Below, in pieces: positions 44,301 to 55,484 of a stretch of 64,000 nt of DNA. The DNA comes from Mytilus trossulus. Its lineage: Eukaryota; Mollusca; Bivalvia; Mytilida; Mytilidae. Location: contig NC_086375.1 of NCBI RefSeq assembly GCF_036588685.1, forward strand, positions 47,314,955 through 47,378,954. The letters are read 5' to 3'. Each line of letters starts with the position of its first letter. The first letter of the stretch is position 1. Under the pieces are notes generated by a model. The model saw nothing but the letters and a program-made list of their open reading frames with translations, was not told where the DNA came from and made no database searches. Both the position numbers and the translations under genes were made by a program.

Positions 44301-46310
44301 TTCATATTTTTTTTTATTAAACTCAGAAACAGTTTAAAGCATACTTTACGACATGGGTTTTGCTCATTGTTGAAGGCCGATATATAGTTTTTTATTATCT
44401 TGTCTGTTAGTCTCTGGTGAATAGTTATCCCATTGGCAATCATACCAAATCAGAGTATTTAAAAAAAAAAAAAAAAAAGAACTCAGGTTATTCAATTAGA
44501 TAAGTCTAAAATTTAAATTTGATCTCAGTGACCAAGTGTAAAAAAACTGAGCACCCTCCCCCAAAATTTTAAGTTGAAACAATATATATCGTGACTTTCC
44601 GAGTCTGTAACTTTGTGTATATTATTTAAAAATTAGATCTACACTTGATCTACACTTCTTGAGGACATGAAATATTTTAAGTACGTGTTGACAATAGCTT
44701 ATAAACAATAAACTTCAAAAGATGAAACCAATAAAAGAGATCGTACCTAGTGTCAACATTAATTGATCTATATACAATAAAATGACTTAAATAGGGTTAT
44801 TTTGAACTATTAATATTAATGTCAAACATAGGAAGTAAAGATAATAATTCGGACTAGAACATTGTTTGTTTGTCAATGTTCAGGTAAAATCACAAATTTT
44901 GATTGATATATGTAGTTAGGTAAATTAAAATTTCGAGTTTAGTTGGCTATATTTCTGATGTAACGATGAAGGTATTTCAAGGACGTGCAGATAACCTCAT
45001 ATTTCAGGTGTGGTATGTAAAAGGGCTAATATTGTATAGATAATGTAAAAATAAACTCATCATAGATAACTAAAAATGAAAGTTCTAACTTGAAAATAAA
45101 TATCTATGTTTTACCTGTTCTAAAGTATCCAGTAACTGCATCTGTCTTTGTTTTCCTGACAAAGATATTACACCTGAAAATAATAAAAGATTTATAAGCG
45201 TTATACTTACATTTGTATACTAAACATAGTTCCTTGTTATATGAATCCAGTTTTCGATTCCTCTGATTGGTTGAGGTCATTAGTAAAATACTAAAGTTTA
45301 TTTATATAATTTGGAGTTCAAGTGTTACGTCCATTTTCGCTGAACTAGTAAACTTTTTTTATGCATGGACCATCTAAAGCCTTTTGGAACAAGATTGTTC
45401 CGCTGTTTTAAAGACCAATTGGTGGTCTTCATCTGTTTTCTGCTCTTTGGTTGTGTTGTTGTCCCTTTGAAACGTTCTCAGTTTCCATTTTTCATTCTAT
45501 TTGAATCTTTCAGATACCTAATTTAGATTTTTACAAAAAAACACGTCTCGTAAGCAATGAAATTAATTGTCCAAGATTAGTATTACATGGTATGATTGTA
45601 TCATAGTGCTCCAACCACAACATGTCTTATACTTCCAAAAATAATTGCTGATTCAGCGTAGTTTTATCGAGATCCAAATCCCAACAATACAGAAAGAACA
45701 ATTGAACGTGTAAACATGAAAAAATATTTACGACAAATAACTGATTTCTAGTTGTACATTAAGAGTGCAATCATACATTAAGAGTGCCCGATTCTCACAC
45801 CTAACCTTATCGCAATGATGTCTTCGATCTAATTTTATGCTCCATCAAAACTCCGAAAAAAAATTAACTGGTTTGTAGTGTTATAAGTAAATAGACATAA
45901 GAACAACTTGTTCCCCACCCCCACGAATAAATAAATTAAAAATCTCCAAAACACAAGACATCATTGAAACCTACTTTACAGTATATTAGATATATATTCA
46001 AAGCATATGTATGTTATGGTATACTTTAAGAGAAATACTATAGATGTTACTAATTGGTCCGTTTCCGTGAAAACAAACCGCATTTATCGTTTTCTATCCT
46101 TTTAATTTAAGTATTCAAATTGAAGAAAAAATCAAACGGACAGAAGTTTTTTTTCTATAGAAATGTTCACTTACCAGCATAGTTGTCAAAGGCAGACGGG
46201 ACACAGTTAGTGGGGAATCTTTTTGTAGCATAACTAACAAGCATACTAGTTTTCCCCACACAATCATCTCCAACTACTACACATTTAATATAATTAGCAG
46301 GTACCACCAT
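41304..46310 (-). CDS. Atypical Rho-family small GTPase with CAAX box
   Basis: Exons on the minus strand: 46310-46175, 45173-45115 (59 bp) and 41699-41304 (stop TAA). GT/AG introns join in frame to give 196 residues. G1 is GDDCVGKT (14-21), with Asp16 at the Rac Gly12 position. Switch I is VPSAFDNY with Ser39 at the T35 position. G3 reads DTLEQ (61-65) instead of DTAGQ, and the usual YDRLRPLSYP is replaced by [11 protein letters not shown]4 is TQTD (119-122); G5 is ECAP instead of ECSA. A normal-length Rho insert is present ([18 protein letters not shown]). The tail ends in CTIL, a CAAX box predicted to be geranylgeranylated. It should be membrane-bound, but nucleotide cycling is likely abnormal. 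Exon sizes and phases match the plus-strand GTPase at 19361-25048. Confidence 0.88.
41995..42215 (-). repeat. Dispersed repeat family 1, diverged (in GTPase intron 2)
   Basis: Starts aggattagataagactacca, then atgagacaactatacacc, gttaaaattataggcaacgg, tcaacaatga. It lies immediately upstream of a fuller copy. Confidence 0.6.
42258..42795 (-). repeat. Dispersed repeat family 1, long copy (in GTPase intron 2)
   Basis: aagaagatgtggtatgattg, ccaatgagacaactatccac, ataggtcaccgtacggcctt, gcatatagtcagctat, gaaaactaacggccttattt, gtggacgtggccgggtaaac. High similarity to the copy at 30092. Confidence 0.8.
42813..43000. repeat. TTCGTGG-word repeat
   Basis: Begins tactgtgaattcatttattt and has four ttcgtgg words within about 65 bp (tattttcgtgggtatc, attttcgtggattg, cttttcgtggatat, gatttcgtggtttt). 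It looks like one end of a dispersed element; the matching other end was not found here. Confidence 0.55.
44135..44270 (+). repeat. Dispersed repeat family 4 (in GTPase intron 2)
   Basis: ttgagaatggaaatggggaa, tgtgtcaaagagacaac, agaaggtcaccaacaggtct, tgtagcgagaaatacccgca. Close to the copy at 15670. Confidence 0.75.
44340..44456 (+). repeat. Dispersed repeat family 1, 3' end (in GTPase intron 2)
   Basis: catgggttttgctcattgtt, gaaggccgatatatag, ctctggtgaatagttatccc, attggcaatcatacc, followed by an A run (44461-44478). Confidence 0.7.
45400..45510 (-). repeat. Dispersed repeat family 4, diverged (in GTPase intron 1)
   Basis: The complement of the family words is visible as accaattggtggtcttcatc, tgctctttggttgtgttgtt, gtccctttgaaacgttc. 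Older than the copies at 14229 and 44135. Confidence 0.5.
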
Positions 46311-49019
46311 TGTATTGAAAATAATTGATTATATCAATCGCAAGTTTCATATCAAAAATAAATATTACTAAACTTCGCGCCATCCTATTATACGCCCTGA
46401 AGTCACGTGAGGTCTATATCCCACATGTTTTACTGTTATCTGACGACATACCTTGTATACCTTTCGTTTACAAACAAACTTGTTCAGATATAAAATCAAA
46501 ACAAACGTACAAATCCTATCTATGATAAAATATGTATCAAATATAGGTGTTTTAAATATGTCAATGGTGTTCATATATATTTTTAAGCTGCTTTTAATAG
46601 TTCAAAATAGATGATTTATATTTATTAATTAATTTTTTTAAGACTTGATCCTAGTTTTAAACATGCTTTTTCATCTCTAACGAGGACACCATGACTTTTG
46701 TCACGCAACTGTGTCCTATTTTCGTCACCTCAATGAATCACTAAATGCAAACAATGACCAAATCATTTTATTTGTTAGAAAAGTCTCCTTAAATGCTCAC
46801 GCTTTCAACCAATCAAGTCTTACTCCGAACAGAATTCATTCGATTCCGTTTATTAACTGCCACATTTGATGACATTATGTATGATTGATTGATGCTTGCA
46901 AAGTGTCCAGTGGCAAATAGTCTACGTATTCAGAACGAAAACAAAGTTACAATACACTCAAAATGTTAGCTCTTCAAAGTGGGTGTACCTCAATTAAGGG
47001 CAGTAAATTGAGACTGATACTTGAAAATGGGAGTATGTTTGATGAGTGTAGAAATGTTGCTTCACACCAGGTCATCTACGGATCCATCCAAGAGCTGTAA
47101 CGAAGGTTCTTAAACGTGCAATGCTCCATCCGCTGGGCATAACTTCAGAGTTTTAAACTTCTCAGTTCTTATCGGACGTGGTTGCGTATATATAAATTCC
47201 GAACAGTATAACGGGAAACTTTTTGGACGTGCATGTAGCTTTTCGTCAGACAGAGAGCCAGGGACAAATTGGTATGCAACAGGAAAATTGTAAGTCCTGA
47301 CTTGAAAGAAATATGTGAACATCGTTATACTACTTTGATATTCATCAGCTTTATTTTGTGATTAAGAGGATAGTTTCGGATAAATAGGCCCTTTCTGAAG
47401 AGAGACGGTATCAACGAAATTTCACAAGTATCATGAAGTATGGATTACAAATCACGACTGTCTTGATTGTTTTAAAAAAGTGTTTTTAAAAGAAGCTAAC
47501 GGTGGTATATGATTTATGTTGACCTGAACTATCATGGCAAAGTTTTATTGGTTTATGTTGAGTTGTTTGTCGTTCACGTAATATTAATTTTATTGTAGGG
47601 TGTATTTTGCCAATGGTCATGTTAACAACGTGTACTATTTTTTGTGATAGGCTTTTGTTACTCTTTTGGTTCAATTATGATCAACCGCTATATAATATTT
47701 AGCTTTCTGGTAGTTTATAATATTAAAGAGGCATTAGCTACAATTTCAACAAAAGAATAAAATATATTAAAATTTAAAATAAGAGCAGAAAAAAAAACAA
47801 CATTTCGCAACAGCAGAGACATATAATACAATGTGTCTCTGGCAACAGCCAGTTTCGTCAATTTCGTCTAAATAAGCTAAAACATCACTAATGTAATAAT
47901 GACTTGTAAAACAATTATAATTCAGTCCATTTCAATCCGTTTTTATGCAGCGTCATTTCAATTTGGCCTTCAAAATAATAGGATGCGTATGGTTATCGTG
48001 TGGCTCTTCATTAAAAAGAAAAAGTGAAAGTGAAAAAAGGGACCAAAACAAAGAAATAACCTTTCGGTTGACTGATCCGAACAACACGCAATAATCATTC
48101 ATATGCATACAAAACGACGATTTACATACATCTTAAACCTCTTAACATGAAACAAAACAGACCTAGAAATATCACACTGCATGTTCTCCCCGACTTTTCA
48201 TAAGCATGTTTATATTTGGTTTTAAGACCGTTGGCAGTTTTCGGAGGTCATCTCTTGTAATAAGTTGACGTCCGTTCTTTATAGAAAAAAAAACAAAAAA
48301 CGTATAATGATGATAATTTTAAGCAAGCCTATGCCTTGTTTATTGTTTCCTTTTGACCTTTTTGTAATTTGAATATTTGTTTTTGTATGTTATGCTATAA
48401 AAACAGGAGAATTTGGGTAAAATCGATGAACCTAACTTTGTTTGCTATAAATGCCTATTACTTTTTAGTCTGTGGTGCAATTAAAAAATTAGCTTACCAA
48501 GCTCTTCTTACCGTATTGTGTTTCATTTAAAAAAAAAAGAAGATCAAGGCATTACTGAGCAAAAATAAATAAATAAGACATTGCTACCATGGACAGTGTA
48601 GGTATTTTGCCTTCGATAGCTTTATATTTATTTTGTTCCGAATATTCCTATCTTTTTAAACAATAAATATGTTCTCACGTTCAGATATTAGATATAGAAA
48701 ATCTCTGTCATCTATCAATAATTATCCCACATTACAATAAAAAAGGGTCATCTTATGCATTTATAACGATCTAGTTTACTCTATGACAGAAGCGTCTCTA
48801 TTGCTACTTCCGAGATATTTTATGCAAGTATTACTGAAACTTATTTGACATTCAAAGCTTTAGCCATGATAAAAAAAAATTCAACCTTTTTTTTTATTAA
48901 AAATTGGAGACAGATGAATAAATGAATGCAGCTATGAACAATGCAACAAAATGGTGAACAAAAGACTAAAAACCTACAATAAATAGAATATCACAGTAAC
49001 ATTAACGTTGTATAAAGAT
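46311..49019. other. Intergenic between GTPase and quinone reductase genes
   Basis: The promoter side of the minus-strand GTPase lies at the left end; cacgtg occurs at about 46403. A family-5-like repeat is at about 47085-47330 (gacgtggttgcgtatatataa). No supported exon. Confidence 0.45.
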
Positions 49020-52000
49020 TCATGGATTGTTTCTATGTCCTATAGAACTCACTCTCTTTTTACCATTCTCTTCATGTAACATTAATGATTTGTGATCGAA
49101 GTCTGATAGTTTAGGCAAACTAAGCGGTTCTTCAGAAAAAATGTTTTGAAGCCGGCATTTCCAGTCTTTGAGATACTGTTGTCGTGTTGGCTCTTCTACA
49201 AGTTTTGTTCCATATGAGATCTGTGGTGGCAGAACATCAAATCCACACATTCTTAACGTGCCATACTGAAATAAAATTAAAACTTTTGATATAGTATGTG
49301 ACTGATTAATAATGTTCATTATTTATTACAAAATTAATGAATATTATGTTTTTCTGTTCGATAAATGTCCAGTGGTAAATATTTAATAAATATTCAGTAC
49401 GATAATATATCTTACAATAATCTATAGGGACGAAGGATACGAAATTCGGACTACAATTGGAAAATGAAGGTATATTTTTTAGGAACGCATATTTTGTCTG
49501 GCATTAGGCCACTTATGTACGCCTTTGGTACTGTTAAGGTTGTTTAATAAACATAGAGCGTAACACTCGCATGCACTATTCGAGGCGTCGGATATAAAAG
49601 TTCTATTCCAAAAGTCAAATTGTCGTAACTGCGTTACTGCGTATTTATACATGCCACATATCCAAACGTACCCCCCCCCCCTTTAACAAGGGTTTTAATA
49701 CCGGACGGGAGAAGTCTAGGGATTATGTCTATGCCAATTGCAACCCTTGGTGTGTATCGAAGATATACACACAGGACGGGTTGAAGTCATAATACTTTGA
49801 TCAGTATTTGGGGCACACAAATCATGCTCGAAACATAAAATCCAACATTTGGATTGGTTGATTTTCGATACGATTACAAAATATTACAATTAAAAATGAA
49901 TGAAATTAATGTTTTGAAGAGCTATACGTTCAGCAGGTAATATAAGAATCATCGTCTTATTCTTCTGAAAATTTAAAATATTTGAGCCAATCAATAATAC
50001 ACATTTGTAATACTGATATTTGTTTTAAAGTATTGAGCGATATCGTGTGTTCCATTCCATGTTTTTTTTTTTTAAAGTTAAAACATCTTTAACTTTATTG
50101 GTATGTTTACAATGTATATACCTTTCTGGCATTCACAACACGCAGATCAATAATTAAACAAATTAACACAAGACGGTATACGCTGCACTTGTAAAGCAAT
50201 CTTTGCCTACACTTATGAAGCAACTAAGAAGATACTCGGGTTTTGAAGGGGTTTGTGTTGCTCAGTGTTTTTGTTTTCTACGTTGTGTTTTGTATACAGT
50301 AACTGTTGTTTGTCTTTTAACTGTTTCTCATTATTTGCTATGGCATGGTCGGTTTATTTTCGAATAATACAATAGAATGTCTCTTTTGCATTTCGCTTAT
50401 CTTTTATATCTTTCTGAGTCGGTTACGGGATGGAGTTTCTTTTTGGTCAGACTGACACACTATAAAGTAACTATATGCTGATATATGTATTGTTATACAC
50501 CAGGATGTTTCATAATTTATAAAGAAAATTTACAAGGAAAGCGGAACATACGGAAATTCAAAGTGCTTTGCCATTTATTGGATATGCTAATGGCTTTTTT
50601 TCGTTTGATCTTCAAAAAATTTATATTTTACTAAGTTAAAGGCATACACCCACTCGTTTTGTAAATTATTTAAAGGCCAATATTTCATATAATATCTAGT
50701 AAACCAGGATTCAATATACCTTTATTTTAACCCAGAAATTTTCCAAATAAGTTTTACAAACACAGGGTAACTAGTTTTCAGGTGCGCTTAAGAGCAGAAC
50801 ATATAGACGATAGTTTTTATTCGTATGTTCATCTTATAGTAAAGCATTGTTTCCTTAAAAACTACAGGTCAGCATGCATTCTTCGACTGATGTACTATAT
50901 GTTTCACTGAATGATTAGAGTTTACAAATGTATTCACAGTTGGTGGGAAAAGGGAATGAACTCTTTTCTATTTCTTACTTGAATTGGCCATAATAAAACA
51001 TTAATATCGCTACTGAGACCTGTTGGAGATAGCATATCTCTTGTACAACCAGTTGTCAACGACAGCACTGTTCGTTTACCCTAAAAAAAAAGAACACAAA
51101 AAGTGAACAACATTGTAGATAAATAGATACACACTTAATTATGTTGATTTTAGCATTAAATTTAGATTAGATAGTAATGATGAAATCATGTAAGTCCGAG
51201 ATATTTTAAATATCAATTAAATTTTGAATAAATAATCGGTATATTTGCTTATTATATTGAATATATGCTTTATTCTAAATACAGCTGACACTATCACATG
51301 GAAACAAGTTAATGCTACAATAAACTTGTCTGATCTTCCCAAACGTTGAATAATATCTGGACATTTGTTTCTAAATGCGTGACCAAAGAGAGGTAATTAA
51401 CTTCTAACTCGAACTGCATGGCATTATAGAACATCGTCACTTAAAAATTAAAAAAAGATGACTTATGATCCCCGATTACAAAGAGCAGAAGCGCTTATAG
51501 TCATTTTAATGTTGTATGCTCCCAAGCTCTATAATTTGTTGATTCAAAACTTGTCTCTGATTTACACACGCCTCATACTATTCCCTTAGTAAAATATGCA
51601 TTTGGTAAGCCTTGGTCGATTAAAACAGCTTGACGACGCATTACTATCATAAAAGTACCTTCATAAATCCCTGATCCAAAACATTTTGAGATTCAAAGTC
51701 AAAAGCAAAGCTATCACACAAAACTCGATCAAACCATCCTTTCAGAATGGCTGGAACGGATGACCAGTATAATGGGAACTGAAATATCACAAGATCTGCA
51801 CGTTTTAATTTGTCCGATTCATTTGCTATATCCAGCGACTGGCAGTTATGTCTATAAGCAAGTCTTCCTTCTTCGCTGTAGTTAAACAAATCAGGATCTT
51901 GCAGAGGACCTGCAAGTCATATAACAAAATAAAGTTACTGTTTTGTCTTACTGCAAGCATAGTCTGCACATCCGTTTCTTAGTATTGTCAAATTAAGATC

Positions 52001-53049
52001 AGAATGCATTCATACTTGATTACGACAACTATACAAAATTACTCAGTCTTTAGGTTTTATGTTGTGTTTTGTGTTGTGTTTTTTCTCTTTTCGTCGGTTA
52101 TGGTTTTTCACCCATGGTATAACCATTTTATTATGAGTTTGAATATCCCTTTGATAAGTTTTACCGCTTTCTTACATCTAATGTGCTTTGAAAGCAAAAA
52201 CAAAAAACAAAAAAACACCCCAAAACAACGATCAAATCTATGCTTTATTTCTCCTTTCAGTCGTGGGTAATATAATTATTTTGTTAATTTTCTTACGCTC
52301 ACGTGTCTATAACAAATATTTCAATGCAAAATTTCGTATGTGTATTACTTTTAATTAAAAAAAGGGAAAAGTTGGAAGAATCGTAAATCGTTAATGACTC
52401 ATATATAATTTAAAGTAAAATTAATGTTGAAAATTTTCTGAAATCAAGGATTCTTGTATGAGCAGTGCATATCTATATATGCAGTTCAATCACGAAGTTG
52501 AAGTTCAAGATCTAGAGAATAAAAAAAGTGCGAAATAAATCTTCAGCAACGCACTCACAATCTGATTTCTTCTGTTTATTTTGAAGTTGCTGTACCAACA
52601 GCAATTATCCAATGTTTATGTTTATATGTGTAGCTATATTGTGAGACTGGTAATTTCTGGTTTTATTGTTGACGTGACAGTTTGTTGATGAAAAGTGTTT
52701 TCCAATAAGTGTTGAATTATAAAATGTAGATACGAAAATTCCAATCGATTTCGTATTTGTTCAGTTATAACTGTATTATACAGTCAGGTTATATGATGTT
52801 TTGTTTATTTTAATATTCCATTTAAAAAGTTAATCTTACATAATTTTTTTATACGTACATGTACTTACCCCTTATATCATTTTTTGTTGCGCGTGGTTCA
52901 AACTGTTGTGAATACAAATCCGAGACTTCAACGGAATGTCCCAAACTCCGTAATGTGTCTATGGCAGCATCCTTAAGAGCCCCGTTGAAGGATTTTCCGT
53001 CTTGATGCGCAAAAACAAGGAGCACATGTTTTTGACTTGGATCACACAT
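49020..53049 (-). CDS. NAD(P)H:quinone oxidoreductase (NQO1/NQO2-like) flavoprotein
   Basis: Exons on the minus strand: 53049-52869, 51909-51659, 51080-50979 and 49265-49020 (stop TGA). GT/AG introns and phases join to give 259 residues. Residues 8-24 (HVLLVFAHQDGKSFNGA) form the FAD phosphate-binding start of the flavodoxin-like fold. FPLYWSSVPAILKGWFDRV (105-123) is the strongest NQO signature. VLSLTTG (149-155) and INVLLWPIQYGTLRMCGFDV (170-189) follow, and the C-terminal region (QYLKDWKCRLQNIFSEEPL, ending SIGHRNNP) aligns with the NQO1/2 tail. The family makes cytosolic FAD homodimers that reduce quinones by two electrons. Here the NQO1 catalytic pair Tyr155/His161 aligns with Leu161 and Ser167, and Tyr126/Tyr128 with Phe130 and Phe132, so substrate or activity may differ. 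Family certain; exact function uncertain. Confidence 0.9.
50225..50415 (+). repeat. Dispersed repeat family 3, diverged (in NQO-like intron 3)
   Basis: ttttgaaggggtttgtgttg, ttttctacgttgtgttttgt, tgtctttt, gctatggcatggtcggttta, in the same order as 11535-11765 with many substitutions. Confidence 0.55.
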
Positions 53050-54400
53050 AACGTGTACACACGTGTTACACAGGAGCTTATTGTACTTTACAGTTTGAAC
53101 ACTTCAGTAGTCACATTTTTAACATGTCATAAGTCAACGATTTAAAAATTTAAACTGCAGTTTAATTTAATTCAATGGAGCGTATTGTTATTTCATGGGC
53201 TGATGAAATCGATTGCGTCAGCTATTCAACACGGATACATATAGTACAAAATGTTCATTAACGGTTTCAGTTGAAAACTTGTAAAAATCTATAGCCTGAT
53301 TTAAATAACCATTGTTTATTAGTATTTAAATGTGTTCAATGTTACCATTAGTTATTATTCACTGCAAAAAATAATAAAAAAATAATCTTTTTATATCAAT
53401 GTTGGATCAAAGAACTATTGAACTACAATTATGTTTCTATTATTGTGAAATTATTATGAAACTAAGGTTACAACTTCAACAGTCAAAGTTAACCATAGAT
53501 TGGTTTAGATTTGTGTTTGTCATATAGCTCTTCGCGTGTTTCGGTACTTGTACATCCTTGTCGTTAAATTTGTCGTTTTGAGTGTCCCAGATAAAGGTAA
53601 CTCTAGAATTTTGGACGCAAAACATATCGCAAGCAATGTTTGACAAACATTTACATAGTGACAAAAAGAACAATTGTGATGATGTCTCATAATTTTCATA
53701 ATTGAAAACAAAACATCTTCGAGGCAAAAGTGTTTTTGTTTCATAATCAGCTATCAATTATCAGACAAGGAGTCAAATGAAATGGCGTATTTATTATGTT
53801 CGATAATATAGTCTGTAATATTTGGCACTGAACATCAACATTTTATCATGTTTTCCAGAGTTATATTCTAAACAACCAAAGAGGAATAACTCTAATTTTA
53901 TTTATTTGTTTACACGTTAAATTGTGTAAAGAATTACGAATTACTCATCCACTTATGAGTATGGTTTACTTTAATTTTTTTTTTTAATTTAAATATAGAA
54001 TATCAATTGTGGCCGCTCCTAATCAAATTTGCGACTATTTTGATTGTAGAATGATTTACAAAAATAGCATTCAGTTATAAAAAGAACACTGCGCTGAAAA
54101 GTTGTGCATGCAATTTTTTTCAATGTTGAACTAATTTCTATATACCATCAGTTGATATGCTGATTTGAAGATTATTTTCAAGCCTGTATCAATTAAAATC
54201 ATTCATACCAATATATGTGCGCACGAAACGCGTTCATGAAATACGCACCATTCGGTACGCTAGAGACCAAATCTGTTTTGGGGACCCAATTCACAAAGCA
54301 CTATAGATAATCAAAACCACAAATGGTCTTAATTCAATTGAGTAGTTGTTGTTTGTTACTGTTTATCATGTTTGTATTTCGATTTTGTTTTCGTTTTGCA
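53050..54400. other. Upstream region of the quinone reductase and intergenic DNA
   Basis: AT-rich. The overlapping minus-strand ORFs at 53476-53757 show no domain. No element boundaries recognised. Confidence 0.4.
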
Positions 54401-54404
54401 TACT

Positions 54405-54681
54405 GTGTTATTTTATTTTGCAGTTGTTCCACTGCTTCATGTTAGGGGAAAGATTTTGCGCCACACGTTGAATCCCGCCACATTCTATACCGTATGCATG
54501 TGTCTGTCCCAAGTCAGGATCCTGTAATTTAGTGGTTGATTTTGGTTCATGTATATCATATTTAATTTTAAAAAATAGTTATAAATAAGGCCTTTAGTTT
54601 TTTTTTCAAATTACATGTCAAAGCTTTTTACAGGCGGTTTTACGGTATGGGTTTTTCTCATTGTTGAAGTTCGTACGTTTG
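54405..54681 (+). repeat. Dispersed repeat family 1, truncated by an insertion
   Basis: gttgttccactgcttcatgt, tgtgtctgtcccaagtcagg, atcctgtaatttagtggttg, tatgggtttttctcattgtt, gaagttcgtacg. The family text stops at cgtacg exactly where the following foldback-like element begins. Confidence 0.7.
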
Positions 54682-55474
54682 AATTATAGTCTTTACGTAC
54701 CCTAACTATTTCGTGACCCCATTGTGTACCCTGACAAAAACCATTTCGTACCATGACCATCTCGTACCTTGACCATTTCGTACCTCATGTAATACTAACA
54801 TGTATACACTTTTGTACCTCATGGAAGATTTATATGTATGCCATTTCGTACCTTATGGAAGGTTTGTATGCTTACCATTTCGTACCGCAATGAAGGTTTG
54901 TATGTATACTATTTCGTACTTGTTACTGTTGATAACAATAAAAAAAAGTTGCAGATAATTAAGTCTTTCCACTATCAGTATAAAGAAACTTATGATTGGA
55001 TTCCAATTTTAACATTGAGTAAACCGGAACTAGATTCTTCTCAATAACTTTGAAAATTGATGTGGAAACCCCTTCAGTTACTCTCTGAACAACTTGTTTT
55101 TAATCATTTCTTTATTTGTCTATGAACCTCAATTTCTAGAGTTTAGCAATTAATTAAGAACAAATCATGCAAACAAACAAAGTGTTATTATAACTATTAA
55201 AGTTTTCAGGTGCTGTTAAATCAGACCAATCCTCGGTCTTTTGAAATTTTACGTTTCAAGGCATAATTTTATTCATGTTATATTTTACAAAACATAAAAA
55301 TGATTTGAAATAGTTTTAAGTCCATGAGGTGGTTTTAAGTCCATGAGGTACGAAATGGTAGATGCATTTGTACCATAGGGTACGAAATTAATAGTATCGT
55401 GGATACGAAATTTTAAGTGTTGGGTGCGAAATGGTAGAGGTACAAAATGGTCAAGGTACGAAATGACTTATTTC
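54682..55474. mobile_element. Second foldback-like element (CATTTCGTACC words)
   Basis: The left 240 bp carries about seven catttcgtacc-type words; the right 150 bp carries about six complementary ggtacgaaatg-type words. Termini are imperfect inverted repeats (aattatagtctttacgtacc at the left; the right end complements to gaaataagtcatttcgtacc). A 10-bp direct repeat cgtacgtttg flanks it (54672-54681, 55475-55484). The central 400 bp is unique AT-rich DNA without a transposase. The overlapping 69-codon ORF is repeat-derived. Confidence 0.65.
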
Positions 55475-55484
55475 CGTACGTTTG

